A stretch of 64,000 nt of DNA from Chitinophagaceae bacterium UBA1930 (GTDB taxonomy: Bacteria; Bacteroidota; Bacteroidia; Chitinophagales; Chitinophagaceae): contig DDFK01000001.1 in assembly GCA_002337145.1 (NCBI GenBank), positions 620,001-684,000 of the forward strand, in the 5' to 3' direction. The notes under the pieces are model-generated. The model was not told where the DNA came from. It made no database searches and saw only the letters and a list, made by a program, of their open reading frames with translations. The translations under genes were made by a program, and so were the position numbers. Shown here one piece after another: positions 7,318 through 16,968 of this stretch. Within the stretch, counting starts at the first letter, position 1. The number at the start of each line of letters is the position of its first letter.

Positions 7318-8946
7318 TCAAAGCCCGTAGGAAAAGCCTAATGAAACCGCTTCTATAACGGTTGTCGGCAATCCGTTATAGTATTTTGTTTTTTCATTAT
7401 TGTAATTGAAATTTAGCACTAGCTTATTTATCAACTCATAAGAAACATCAAGTCCAACATTTCTTTTATCAAACATCCTATCAAATAAAAAATCGGGTTG
7501 TGGCTGAATATTATACTGTTGTTGCAGCGTACCAGCCCCGCCTTTTCTTATTGACTGAAACCATAAGTTGAATTTCAATCTGGCTATAGGAGTATATTTT
7601 AAATACAGGTATAATCTATCGGCATTGTTGCCCATCCAATCACCCATAACAGAGGATGAGCTTTCATATGTTTGAGCGGGGATTAAGTTATTGTATACAA
7701 AAGGGTTGATGTGCGTGTACTCAAATCCTAAAGTGAGGTATTTGGCAAACAAATCGGTCCGGTTTACTCCAATTGTATAACCGAGCTGGTTTCTGCTTTG
7801 AACCCTATCGAAAATTTTTGAAAGTTTTAATTCATCAATAAAGCAAACTAAATACAAATGGGTGTTTTTGATTTGGTTTCTTGAGCTTATCTGCCCAAAA
7901 AACTGGGAATTACTTCCGCTATTCAACCCATAATTACTTGCATATTGGTCGTATGCTTTAAAAAAATTAACCGGTACTAGATATGCAACATCCAGTTTAT
8001 CACTGTAGATCATTGACTCACCAATAGATATATCTAATCCTTTGACAGGTACAATAGATATTGAGTGATGGGCCATAAATTTTGAACGGTCAACAGTACG
8101 GTAAATGGAAGCACCAGGAGCACCTGTATTGTAGCTTCTAGAAGAATCCACGATATTGGAAGCCAACCAAGCATTGAAATAATTAAACCGAAGCCATTTA
8201 AAAGGTTTATAATCCAGGCTTATATAAGGGAATGAAGGTGCTTTGGAAGACAACACTATTTTCCCGGCGATTCCATACCCCCAATTTAAATGATCCTTCC
8301 CAATATTGACTGAGCCATTTGCCCATTTGTAACCTATATTGAAGTTTAAGTCACTATAGTTAAGTTGTGAAGCTTTTTGACTAGTATTTATTATCCCGGT
8401 AACAGGGGTAAATTTTTTCGTTGAGTTGAGTGAATCGCCACTTTCGGTAATGTCGCGAAAAGATATATTCAGGCCTATATGCTTACCAATGTTTCCATAT
8501 AACCTTACACCATTATAATATGAAATATTGTGCATCCCATTATTGTAGTGCGAATAGGATGCCCCAACAATAGGGTCGAGAAAAAATCTTACTTTATCAT
8601 CAACAATGTATAAAGTGCGAAACCTGTCTGCTTTATCTTTTTTCAAGAAAGATGCTTTTTCTTTTACTGAACCTTCGTAATTATCATAATAAAAATCCCT
8701 TATATAAAAAGCTAGCTCTTTTTTCTCTACATTAGTAAGTAAAGAATCTTTTAGCTTTAATGCTTGTAAGGACTTATTTATTTCATCCCTTGAAAGCGGA
8801 GTAATATAATCCTGGATTTCTATTAATCCTTTCTGTGCCATTCGGTATAAAAAGTCATAAGAAGTGTTATTCGTTGACTCATTAATCTGAGAATAACTGT
8901 TCAATGCTCCAACAATAAAAAGAATAAGAGAAAAAAATTTCTTCAT
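7318..8946 (-). CDS. Wzi-like capsule assembly outer-membrane barrel
   Basis: 542 residues with a signal peptide (ends NSYSQ). An N-terminal helical segment (YDFLYRMAQKGLIEIQD, ITPLSRDEINKSLQ) resembles Bacteroidota Wzi-family proteins, and a beta-strand-rich remainder with alternating hydrophobic residues ends in an aromatic strand (SLGFSYGL). Wzi proteins are outer-membrane barrels that anchor capsule or aid surface assembly. The position next to the initiating transferase supports this. It is distantly like the tandem pair at 44-47.5 kb. Confidence 0.75.
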   Translation of the reverse strand: MKKFFSLILFIVGALNSYSQINESTNNTSYDFLYRMAQKGLIEIQDYITPLSRDEINKSLQALKLKDSLLTNVEKKELAFYIRDFYYDNYEGSVKEKASFLKKDKADRFRTLYIVDDKVRFFLDPIVGASYSHYNNGMHNISYYNGVRLYGNIGKHIGLNISFRDITESGDSLNSTKKFTPVTGIINTSQKASQLNYSDLNFNIGYKWANGSVNIGKDHLNWGYGIAGKIVLSSKAPSFPYISLDYKPFKWLRFNYFNAWLASNIVDSSRSYNTGAPGASIYRTVDRSKFMAHHSISIVPVKGLDISIGESMIYSDKLDVAYLVPVNFFKAYDQYASNYGLNSGSNSQFFGQISSRNQIKNTHLYLVCFIDELKLSKIFDRVQSRNQLGYTIGVNRTDLFAKYLTLGFEYTHINPFVYNNLIPAQTYESSSSVMGDWMGNNADRLYLYLKYTPIARLKFNLWFQSIRKGGAGTLQQQYNIQPQPDFLFDRMFDKRNVGLDVSYELINKLVLNFNYNNEKTKYYNGLPTTVIEAVSLGFSYGL

Positions 8947-9009
8947 ACTTCAAAAGCTCATTTTTGTATTACAAGATTGTTCATTAAATACATTACATGC
9001 AATCTTTAA

Positions 9010-9447
9010 TCATTTATTATTTGCCATCGGTTTAAGAACTGCTGAAAACAACCACAAAATCAAATAGGGTAACGGGGTAAGAAAGAAATCACGGATGCCT
9101 GCAATACCAACTCTCATTTCTAAAGAAAGCGGGTACAAAAATCTGTCAACCAAACCCATTGCCACTAATAAGGTTACTAAAGTTCCATATACAATAACCC
9201 AAATTGTTTTAATCCACTTCAAATCATTCTTCCTAAGTCCTAGATAACCGACCAGAAAAGTAAAAAAGAGAAACCCGAATTGATAATAATGCCTGAACTT
9301 TCTAGGTATCCATTTATACGTTTCATTGTCAAACAACAAACGCCAGGCAAGCCAAGCCGACAAAGTCAAAACAACAATTACAAGTATATTATTTTTATTA
9401 GCTTTTTTCAATTTGCATTTTTTTGCTGTACCATACCCAAGCTGCAA
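9010..9447 (-). CDS. Small membrane protein paired with exosortase
   Basis: About 145 residues with four hydrophobic segments (approx. 20-36, 55-68, 82-98, 120-138) and no known catalytic motif. It directly follows and overlaps the exosortase gene. Small membrane partners encoded beside exosortases are known in Bacteroidota, and this fits that pattern by context and topology. The ATG at 9447 overlaps the exosortase by 50 bp; a TTG near 9411 overlapping the exosortase stop is an alternative start that removes the odd hydrophilic leader. Confidence 0.7.
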   Translation of the reverse strand: MQLGYGTAKKCKLKKANKNNILVIVVLTLSAWLAWRLLFDNETYKWIPRKFRHYYQFGFLFFTFLVGYLGLRKNDLKWIKTIWVIVYGTLVTLLVAMGLVDRFLYPLSLEMRVGIAGIRDFFLTPLPYLILWLFSAVLKPMANNK

Positions 9448-9988
9448 AAATTAGTAGGTACATAACCAGCTTAAACAAATAGTGATGTGCCATATCTGCT
9501 AATTGATGGTGCCCATTTAAGTTAATCCAGGCAATTAAGGCACATCGTAAAATATTGAGAGCGAAAATTGCTATTAACCCACAAATGCTAAAAACAATTG
9601 CCCTTTTATATGTTGTAGGCAGGCAAAATAAAAAACCTATATACAGCACCATCAGTTCCAGTGCATTACAGGCATTTGCTATCCCTATAATTTTCCTGTT
9701 ATTCAATAAAACTAGTGATTTAAAAACCGGAGCATTGCCTGCATCTATTCCCGTTTGTTTGTCAAAAACATCCATAACCGTATATGGGCCATCAGCTTTT
9801 ATTACAGCCAATACTTTAGCAGTAACAATGGCCGTTGAATGTGTAAGCCATTTATCTGGTTGATTGAGTGGGATCATTACCAAATGATATAAAGACTCCC
9901 ACACTATAAACATTATTAAACATTTGACTGCAAATTTTTTAATAACCAGGGGTATCTCATTAAAATGTTTCTTACTGTTTTTTAGCAC
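9398..9988 (-). CDS. Exosortase (exopolysaccharide-associated)
   Basis: Membrane transpeptidase-like protein, 196 residues with about five hydrophobic helices. The three expected exosortase residues are present in order: Cys107 in GIANACNALELM, Arg148 in LNILRCALI, and His168/169 in DMAHHYLFKL, each beside a membrane segment. Exosortases process proteins with a C-terminal motif-helix-Arg sorting tail and are typically linked to exopolysaccharide loci, as here. The exact Bacteroidota subtype cannot be fixed from sequence alone. No protein in the window ends with a matching sorting tail. Confidence 0.87.
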   Translation of the reverse strand: MLKNSKKHFNEIPLVIKKFAVKCLIMFIVWESLYHLVMIPLNQPDKWLTHSTAIVTAKVLAVIKADGPYTVMDVFDKQTGIDAGNAPVFKSLVLLNNRKIIGIANACNALELMVLYIGFLFCLPTTYKRAIVFSICGLIAIFALNILRCALIAWINLNGHHQLADMAHHYLFKLVMYLLIFAAWVWYSKKMQIEKS

Positions 9989-10027
9989 TCAATTATCATT
10001 TATTTTTGTTAAAAATATTTTGAGTTT

Positions 10028-11221
10028 TTAAAGTATTTTAGTTTCAACCAAGTTCTTATAAATAGCTTCCAGTTTTTTTGCTTGAATGGTCCAATTTAAA
10101 TTATTCATTGCATATTCCCTTGCATTCATACCGAAAGCATCTAAAAGTTGCTTATTAGAAATAAGTCCAATCATGCAATTAGAAAATTGTTCAGGATATG
10201 GTTCAGCGAGCAGGCCTACTTTGCAATTTTTCAAGAGTTTCCCAACCTCACCAACATCATTACTTATTATCGGTTTGCCCATGCTTAGGTATTCGGCTAC
10301 TTTTCCGGGATATCTACCTAAATTGGAAATCTTGTTCCGAAAAGGCATTAAACAGATATCGGATGAAGCAATAACATTTTTTAAATCATCTTCCGATACA
10401 TAACCTAGTTGTAAAATATTTTTCTCCAAGTGGTTTTCTGCAACAAAAGCAGTCGTTTTCTCTGTTACCTTTCCTGTTAGTAACAGTAATGCGTTGGGTA
10501 ATACTTTTAAAACCAGTTTAAATGAGTCAAGTACCAGATCTAAATCACTCAACACTTCGTAACCTGTAAAACAAAATACAGGTACATTAAGTGGCAGCCG
10601 CAAAGAAGCTCTTGCTGTTACTGCATCTCTTGGTATAAATTGATCGATGTCGGCACAATTCGGTATCCAGTGAATAGTGTCCTTATCAATCCCCATATTG
10701 ATCAGCCGGTTTTTCAATGCATCCGATACTACAGTATGTGCACTACCATATTTCCTGAAAGCCTCTTCATAAAATGTTTCAATATGGCCCAAAGTGCCTG
10801 CATACCAAGATGGCCTGTTTTCTGTAATAAGCCCACCTCTGCCCCACCAATCGTTCCAATCTATTACAAAAGGTACATGGTGTTTTTTTCTGTAGTTCAA
10901 TGCAGGGTAAATAGTAGCGGGCCTTGTTTCAAAGAGGTGTATAATATCAAACTTCTGCTCAACAGATCGTAAATATTTTTTCCTACTATATATGCACCAA
11001 AGGTCCCACCCTGAACGCAAACTGCCCTTAAGCAAATCAGGGAATTCTACTATGGTAAACCCATTCTCCTGATATTGTTTTACTTTCTTTTTTTCAGTAT
11101 CTGCTACTACAAACAGCGTTACTTTATGTCCCCGCTTTGCAAGTTCATAGGGCAAAGAGTACATACGCCCCCACCGCCAATTCTTGAATCTCCTGTAATG
11201 ATTGATAATAAGAATGTTCAT
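10028..11221 (-). CDS. Glycosyltransferase family 4 (GT-B)
   Basis: 397 residues with two Rossmann halves. The N-terminal half has MNILIINHYRRFKNWRWGR and YELAKRGHKVTLFVV; the C-terminal half has FCFTGYEVLSDLDLVLDSF, the LLLTGKV and LQLGYVSEDDL stretches and the nucleotide-sugar region SMGKPIISNDVGEVGKLL. A retaining transferase adding one sugar to the lipid-linked repeat is expected; donor and acceptor unknown. It lies between the exosortase and the beta-helix gene in the same direction. Confidence 0.88.
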   Translation of the reverse strand: MNILIINHYRRFKNWRWGRMYSLPYELAKRGHKVTLFVVADTEKKKVKQYQENGFTIVEFPDLLKGSLRSGWDLWCIYSRKKYLRSVEQKFDIIHLFETRPATIYPALNYRKKHHVPFVIDWNDWWGRGGLITENRPSWYAGTLGHIETFYEEAFRKYGSAHTVVSDALKNRLINMGIDKDTIHWIPNCADIDQFIPRDAVTARASLRLPLNVPVFCFTGYEVLSDLDLVLDSFKLVLKVLPNALLLLTGKVTEKTTAFVAENHLEKNILQLGYVSEDDLKNVIASSDICLMPFRNKISNLGRYPGKVAEYLSMGKPIISNDVGEVGKLLKNCKVGLLAEPYPEQFSNCMIGLISNKQLLDAFGMNAREYAMNNLNWTIQAKKLEAIYKNLVETKIL

Positions 11222-11236
11222 CTTATCCTTTTCTCT

Positions 11237-12664
11237 TTATTGTGCAATTGTTATCTTACTACCAATGCCCTTATTTGATATAAGGCCCAGCTTATGCGAA
11301 AGTATATTGTTATTTATAACTTGATTATTTGAAGAAGTGGCATTAATAAAAATGCCGTACTCTTGTTTCTTGTTTTCTCTGTCGTCGAAAATTTTGTTGT
11401 GTATAATTTTCGTTTCCGAAACATGGTCCAAATAAATTCCTTGTTTGTTGTCTGCCATTAAAGGATCACTGCCATTGCCATTATTAAAGACAGTATTGCC
11501 ATTTATATAGTTGGCATTACTATGCGATAATAGAATGCCAGCACCCCCGCAATTGAAAATATTATTGTTTACAAGCCGGTTGTTGTTGGAAGAATAAGAA
11601 CTCTCATTGTCCTTGAACAAAGCCAGGCCGCACATAATGGCAGAAGTAATAGTATTGCCACTAATTATACAGTTACTGCTTCCATCCAGCTCCAATGCAT
11701 TATCCTGTCCAAAGGTTTCCATATTATTATTGGAAAGTACAACCTTTGAACAGTTTTGAATTTTTGCAGTATTATGATGATTCTTTAAAGTATTTCCAGT
11801 AATGTAAGTACCCTTGTCATAATAGAGCCATATCCCATAGCCGGTGTTGATTACTGCGGGTATTTGTCCTGATACCCCACTGGTAAAAATATTGGAGGTT
11901 ATTGTACCATTTGCAGAATGGTAAGCGTATAAGCCAACAGTTGCAGCATAAGCGTCAGAGTTGTTTACCTCATAATTTACAAAACGGCAACCCGATACAT
12001 TGTAGCGAAACACGCTGCCCAGCCAAATTGCTTGACTGTTTCTTTTTTTGTCGTTAGTCGCTTCTTTGTGATAGGAATAAGAACAGTTTTGAAAACTACA
12101 ATTGGTGATGGAGGGGTAATAATGATAAATAGCTGCAAAATCCCTACAATTAAACGTTATTGCATTTGCCCAGCCACTGAATACACAGTTAGAGAAACTA
12201 ATATTTTTTGTATGCCTGCCTTTGTTGGGAAGTAAAAAAAATGCATTTGGTTCTTTGCCAGCAGCATCTGCATTACCCATATAAGTCACGTTCATGCCTG
12301 ATACTGAAAAATTCTCCAAATTATTGTTATTGTCTGAAAATTGAAACATAAAACACTGGTTATCCATATTGTTAGATGACATTAACAAATGGGTACCCCC
12401 AACTTCTCCTTTTAATGAAATAAAGCTTTTAATGGCAATACTGCTGGTTAAGCGATAGTTGCCCATTGGAAACCAGATAACGCCACTATCGGTAGCACCT
12501 ATTGCCATGGATATAGCTTTGGTATCATCATGAACGCCATCGCCGATAGCACCAAAATCTTTTATATTGACCCATTCAAGCTTAGCTGTAGTGGTTGGGT
12601 AAGCCACTACAGGTGTTGCATGAAAAGCATACAACAAAATAAAGAAGAAGGCTGCAAAGGGCAT
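11237..12664 (-). CDS. Secreted right-handed beta-helix protein (pectate-lyase-3 like)
   Basis: 475 residues with a signal peptide (ends PVVAYP). The opening WVNIKDFGAIGDGVHDDTKA is the classic start of the Pectate_lyase_3/GH28-related fold. It is followed by many coils with Asn ladders (ITGNTL, ISGNTI, LVNNNI, INGNTV, VINNNI), as in NosD or AlgG-type proteins. Encoded inside a polysaccharide locus, it may trim, epimerise or lyse the polymer in the periplasm; the activity is not determined. The C-terminus lacks a membrane helix, so it is not an obvious exosortase substrate. Confidence 0.85.
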   Translation of the reverse strand: MPFAAFFFILLYAFHATPVVAYPTTTAKLEWVNIKDFGAIGDGVHDDTKAISMAIGATDSGVIWFPMGNYRLTSSIAIKSFISLKGEVGGTHLLMSSNNMDNQCFMFQFSDNNNNLENFSVSGMNVTYMGNADAAGKEPNAFFLLPNKGRHTKNISFSNCVFSGWANAITFNCRDFAAIYHYYPSITNCSFQNCSYSYHKEATNDKKRNSQAIWLGSVFRYNVSGCRFVNYEVNNSDAYAATVGLYAYHSANGTITSNIFTSGVSGQIPAVINTGYGIWLYYDKGTYITGNTLKNHHNTAKIQNCSKVVLSNNNMETFGQDNALELDGSSNCIISGNTITSAIMCGLALFKDNESSYSSNNNRLVNNNIFNCGGAGILLSHSNANYINGNTVFNNGNGSDPLMADNKQGIYLDHVSETKIIHNKIFDDRENKKQEYGIFINATSSNNQVINNNILSHKLGLISNKGIGSKITIAQ

Positions 12665-12719
12665 ATTGGTTCGATGCTATATAATCAAATCAGCATTGTT
12701 ATGCCAATAAGATTTATAA

Positions 12720-13835
12720 TTATTCATTATTTGGAATGTCCAAAATTTCTTTATACAGGTTTGCGTATTTATCAGCCATCTTATTATGTGAAAATTCTTC
12801 AATGGCCCGTTTATGACTTTTTGCAGACATTACCTCTAATAATTTATTATCAAGCATCAATGCCTCGACCTTTTCAGCCATTTTTTCAATATCGTTTGGC
12901 GGTACCAAAAATCCAGTAACATTATGCTCTATTATTTCTGGAACAGCATCTACATTGAAAGACACTACCGGTAGGCCATAATGCATGGCTTCTGCTATAG
13001 ACAACCCAAAAGCTTCGTTGCTTGCTGCATGTACGTAAATGGAAGCATCAGTATATATCCTATCCTTGTTTGTTTCAAAACCCATTAGCTTAATATACTC
13101 TCCATACCCAGTCTCCAATATCAACTTTTCCAAATAGGTTTGCTCCGAACCTGTTCCAAATATTTTAAACTTACAGTTCTTATATCCTTTTTGCAACACC
13201 TTTTTTGCAGCTACTATAAATTTATCCATTCCTTTTCTTGGTTCTAATTTCCCCACAGTTATAATGTTGAAGGTTGGTGTACTTGACCTTGACAACAATA
13301 GGGTTGGTTGAATACCATTATGGATAACGCTTATCTTATTTGCCGGAATTCCATGTGACACATAAAATCCTTTTTCAAAATGACTGATACAAACTGTATG
13401 GTCAATAGATTTCTGAACGTATTTTAATGCCTTTAGTCTTAATAATGAATAGGGCCATTTTCTGGATGGGTCAAAATACTCATAGAATCCGTGTTTGGTA
13501 CTTATTATTGAAATGGATGGAAAATGCTTTTTGATGGATGCAGCAAGCAGTTCGCTACGTAATTGATTTATATGTATGATATCAGGTTTCCAATCATATA
13601 TCATGGATACCAGTTTTTTTGAACGAAAAATGGGTAACCATTTCGGAACATTCAAATTCTCAACTTTGTGCCCGGCAGTAAATAGCTCTTTTTGTGTTAT
13701 TGGCTCAAGTTTACAAATTGAGACAAAAAAGAATTCATGTGATGGTTTCAATGAAGCTGCTAAGTTCTTCATCACCAATACCGGTGCAGCTCCTTTTCTA
13801 TTCCAAAGATTAGGCTGTAATATCAGTATCCTCAT
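12720..13835 (-). CDS. Glycosyltransferase family 4
   Basis: 371 residues, GT-B fold. N-terminal half MRILILQPNLWNRKGAAPVL and KPDIIHINQLRSELLA; C-terminal half NIITVGKLEPRKGMDKFI, IFGTGSEQTYL, IYVHAASNEAFGLSIAEAM with the E-x7-E nucleotide-sugar signature, then GLPVVSF. Likely adds one residue to the repeat unit. It follows a GT2 gene with 10 bp between. Confidence 0.93.
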   Translation of the reverse strand: MRILILQPNLWNRKGAAPVLVMKNLAASLKPSHEFFFVSICKLEPITQKELFTAGHKVENLNVPKWLPIFRSKKLVSMIYDWKPDIIHINQLRSELLAASIKKHFPSISIISTKHGFYEYFDPSRKWPYSLLRLKALKYVQKSIDHTVCISHFEKGFYVSHGIPANKISVIHNGIQPTLLLSRSSTPTFNIITVGKLEPRKGMDKFIVAAKKVLQKGYKNCKFKIFGTGSEQTYLEKLILETGYGEYIKLMGFETNKDRIYTDASIYVHAASNEAFGLSIAEAMHYGLPVVSFNVDAVPEIIEHNVTGFLVPPNDIEKMAEKVEALMLDNKLLEVMSAKSHKRAIEEFSHNKMADKYANLYKEILDIPNNE

Positions 13836-13845
13836 TCTTTTTTAC

Positions 13846-14685
13846 TTAACCTTTTCCTTTGTACTTTTTCCTGATTCTGGCGTTGCCAGAAATAACTACT
13901 ATATAACCTTTTCGATATACCAGACGCCTGATAAAATGCTGGCCACGGAAATAAAATTTATAAACCCTAAGTAAAATTTCATTCACTCTTTCATTATGCG
14001 AGAAGGGTTTCCAGTGCTTGTTTATAAACTTCAGGCCACCGTTTTTTGTATTTTGCAATGCTATTGTATTACTATCTATCCTAAGTCGAAAAGCAACAAT
14101 ATTTTTTTTAATAATACCGGTTTTGGCTCCTGCCAATCCCATCCTGTAGAAATAGTCATAATCGGGTGCAAACCTTAATGAGATATCAAGGTCGCCAACT
14201 TTTTCATACAATGATCTTCTCCAGAAAACAGCTGGCTGACAAATAAAAACCCCTCCAAAAAGCAACTCCTTAAAATTTAATGGTGCCACTTTCCTGCTCA
14301 TCATAATTTCCCCATTGTCATCGCATACATCAAAATCAGAAATCACCATGTCAATATGAGGATGTTCCTGAAAAAAATCATGTACTTCCTGCAAAGCGTT
14401 TGCATAAAAAAAATCATCTGAATTCAGATAACAAAGAATATCGCCTGTGCTAATCCTGAAACCTTTGTTCACAGCGTCGTTCATGCCTTTATCCGGCTCA
14501 GATTTCCAGATAAGGTGGCGGTACTGTTTTAGTATATCAACCGAATTGTCTGTTGATGCCCCATCAATAACAATATGCTCAATATTTTGATAGGTTTGAT
14601 TCTTTACACTTTCTATTGCCTGCATTAAGAAAGGTGCACAGTTATAATTCGGTGTAATAACCGATATTTTTGATTTATTGACCAT
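13846..14685 (-). CDS. Glycosyltransferase family 2 (GT-A)
   Basis: 279 residues. The start KISVITPNYNCAPFLMQAIESV and IEHIVIDGASTDNSVDIL hold the nucleotide-binding strand and DGASTD acid, and LNSDDFFY is the metal-binding DxD-type motif. The pattern (SEPDKGMNDAVNKGF) is that of WfgS-like O-antigen transferases. The start overlaps the end of the Wzy-like gene by 11 bp, indicating translational coupling. Confidence 0.93.
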   Translation of the reverse strand: MVNKSKISVITPNYNCAPFLMQAIESVKNQTYQNIEHIVIDGASTDNSVDILKQYRHLIWKSEPDKGMNDAVNKGFRISTGDILCYLNSDDFFYANALQEVHDFFQEHPHIDMVISDFDVCDDNGEIMMSRKVAPLNFKELLFGGVFICQPAVFWRRSLYEKVGDLDISLRFAPDYDYFYRMGLAGAKTGIIKKNIVAFRLRIDSNTIALQNTKNGGLKFINKHWKPFSHNERVNEILLRVYKFYFRGQHFIRRLVYRKGYIVVISGNARIRKKYKGKG

Positions 14686-16054
14686 TTAGTTGTACTGGAT
14701 TCTTTCTTCCTAAAAGTATGGTTAGTGTTGGGAATAGCCCTAAAAAATAACCCATATCATTTGTATAAACTGGGTTAACAAACGAAATCAAAAAAAACCA
14801 ACTTACCCCAAGCAATGCTATAATTAACGTGTGTTCATTAAATTTTGCGAATGACCTTGAAATTAGTCTAATTGAACAAGCAAAAATTATAGCCATATAA
14901 ACAAGTTGCGTAAATAAGCCCAAAAAACCTTGCTTAACAATTATATACGGCGTTAAACTATCGGAGAATGTCAAATAATTATCTTTTTTAGTTACTGAAC
15001 TTTCTAAATAGTTCCATGTTGGCGTTCTATAAATAACGCCTGCCCCCCCTCCTAAGATAGAAACAGAGTTTTGCGTAATATAGTCGCATGCATCTACATA
15101 TTGATCATATCTGTCGTATGCTTCAGGAAGGCTGCTCTGGTAAGACTCTGGATCCACAAAAAAATCAAGGCCCGGAAGCTCCCTCCCAGAAACCGACACC
15201 AGATCCTGATTTGAGTTATTATAAGGCAAGGAAAAAAAAATCCCCATTATTACTATCGCTGTAACTGCGACAAAATAAAATACCATTTTCATTTTTTGGT
15301 AAATCCAAACAATAAAAACAATCAGCAGTAATATAAGAAGAACAATTATGAGACTTTTTGATTGGGATCCCCAAATTGTTATCAAAAAGAAAGGTATTAA
15401 GGTAATGTTGAAAAACCTTTTACGCTTGCTCCTCAATATTTTGAACAAAAGGGTTGTAGTTATAGAAATAAATACAACTCCTGTTACTGGCAAAATATAC
15501 CTTCCATAGCCCTCCTGAAAGTTTGTGTATGCATCTTGGTGGAAATTAAATAAAACGATATTATCCCTCAAAATAAACATCTGAATTGGGAGGGCAATGA
15601 ATACAACCAAGCTAAAGAAAATTAGCTTTTTTGTTGCAAAGATGTCTATTCTATAGTAGATGATAAATGCAGAAAGGAAACCAATCAAGATAAAGAGCAC
15701 CCCTCTTGCGTCGCCTAACACTAAACCTATAGGATTACCCCTAACAATTCCTAGTACAATACCTATAGCCAAAGAAACATAGAATGCAGAAAACGAATAA
15801 AAAAGAAAGCCCCCCTTTTTCCTAGTAGAGCGAATTGCCCGATTTATAAACTTCCAATTTCGTACAATACATATAACCGGTAGAAAAAATATGAAATCAC
15901 TTATTTTGATTTCGGTTGTTCCGAAAAGGGGAAATTTGATAAGACTTAACGAATCAGATAATCCCGAGCAATACAAAAAGATTGCCCAATTGATTTCCTT
16001 AACATTAGGTAAACGCTTTTTTGTATTCAGACTTATATTTTTAATCTTCTCCAA
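14675..16054 (-). CDS. Wzy-like polysaccharide polymerase / O-antigen ligase family membrane protein
   Basis: 459 residues with about eleven hydrophobic segments and a large extracytoplasmic loop (about residues 275-355: SGRELPGLDFFVDPESYQSS and the following region), the layout of Wzy/WaaL-type proteins. Sequence is otherwise low in recognisable motifs, which is normal for the family. It lies between glycosyltransferase and acetylation genes. Assignment as the repeat-unit polymerase rests on topology and context. Confidence 0.75.
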   Translation of the reverse strand: MEKIKNISLNTKKRLPNVKEINWAIFLYCSGLSDSLSLIKFPLFGTTEIKISDFIFFLPVICIVRNWKFINRAIRSTRKKGGFLFYSFSAFYVSLAIGIVLGIVRGNPIGLVLGDARGVLFILIGFLSAFIIYYRIDIFATKKLIFFSLVVFIALPIQMFILRDNIVLFNFHQDAYTNFQEGYGRYILPVTGVVFISITTTLLFKILRSKRKRFFNITLIPFFLITIWGSQSKSLIIVLLILLLIVFIVWIYQKMKMVFYFVAVTAIVIMGIFFSLPYNNSNQDLVSVSGRELPGLDFFVDPESYQSSLPEAYDRYDQYVDACDYITQNSVSILGGGAGVIYRTPTWNYLESSVTKKDNYLTFSDSLTPYIIVKQGFLGLFTQLVYMAIIFACSIRLISRSFAKFNEHTLIIALLGVSWFFLISFVNPVYTNDMGYFLGLFPTLTILLGRKNPVQLNGQ

Positions 16055-16060
16055 AAAAAT

Positions 16061-16960
16061 TTAAAGCCGTAGTTCCTTGATTAAGCTTTTTGAAAAAAAA
16101 TGAGCCCCATCGCCATTTAGATGTTCATCGTCAGAGAATAATCGATAATCCCTAAAACCACTTCTATCACTATAATTAACGAATTTAGAATAATGACTCT
16201 TTTTACAGATACTATCAGCAATATTAGGTGTAGGCCCTCCTTCTTTGTATTTAAGGTAGGAAGGTGAAATAACAATGCAATTATTGATTTTCAATTGATC
16301 TAACTGTGTTACTATTCTACCCAGTAAATTAACCTTCTCCATATCGATACTTCCAGTTTCAGCAATTTCTTTTGCTGGATGATTTTTAGACACATTTGAC
16401 AGCATTACAAACCCCTTGTAATCGTTCAAATCATTTTTGCCGAAATCCCCTTTAAGAATTGTTACCAACAAGGAGTTATATGGATAGATTTTAGATAGCA
16501 GTTTGTATTTCTCAAAATTGCCTTTATATGGCACAAACTCTTTTATAGTCGGGTTATCTGAATAAGGAAGGATGCTGGCAAGTCTATCTCTGTTAGAATA
16601 AGTAAATTCATTGGGCAGAATATCTATCAAAACATATTTAGGCTGGTACCTCTTAATTACTGCAGAAAAAACCGCCATACTATAAAAAAGATCCTGCCCT
16701 CCCCTGCCACAATTGTAGAAACTCATTTTCAAACTATCTTCAAATATAGATGGCACGTAATGATGCATTGCTTTTGAAGAACCAAAAACCAATACGTCTT
16801 CTTTTGTACTGTCTATTGCATAGGTAGAATTGTAAAGAACACCAGATTTTTGCTTGAAATAATACAATTTGAGCAAGTGTCCTATTGTATAATCCATAAC
16901 CACCACTAGCAACATGAAAAAGAAGAGCTTTCTCAAAAAAGACTTGCTATTTACTTTCAT
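16061..16960 (-). CDS. Membrane-anchored SGNH-like protein, partner of MBOAT acyltransferase
   Basis: 299 residues: one N-terminal membrane helix (about 9-27), then a periplasmic domain with the block I-like VFGSSKAMHHY (Ser nucleophile in GSS), NCGRGGQD (block II Gly), and the C-terminal DDEHLNGDGA (Asp-x-x-His pair). This resembles AlgJ/AlgX/DltD-like acetyl-transfer partners. It lies 8 bp after the MBOAT gene in the same direction. Together they likely move acetyl groups onto the polymer outside the membrane. Confidence 0.75.
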   Translation of the reverse strand: MKVNSKSFLRKLFFFMLLVVVMDYTIGHLLKLYYFKQKSGVLYNSTYAIDSTKEDVLVFGSSKAMHHYVPSIFEDSLKMSFYNCGRGGQDLFYSMAVFSAVIKRYQPKYVLIDILPNEFTYSNRDRLASILPYSDNPTIKEFVPYKGNFEKYKLLSKIYPYNSLLVTILKGDFGKNDLNDYKGFVMLSNVSKNHPAKEIAETGSIDMEKVNLLGRIVTQLDQLKINNCIVISPSYLKYKEGGPTPNIADSICKKSHYSKFVNYSDRSGFRDYRLFSDDEHLNGDGAHFFSKSLIKELRL

Positions 16961-16968
16961 ACACCGTC

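Noticed and set aside
9010..9447. Frameshifted extension of the exosortase
   Set aside because: The exosortase already has all three catalytic residues and a normal final helix; the overlapping frame encodes its own four-helix protein.
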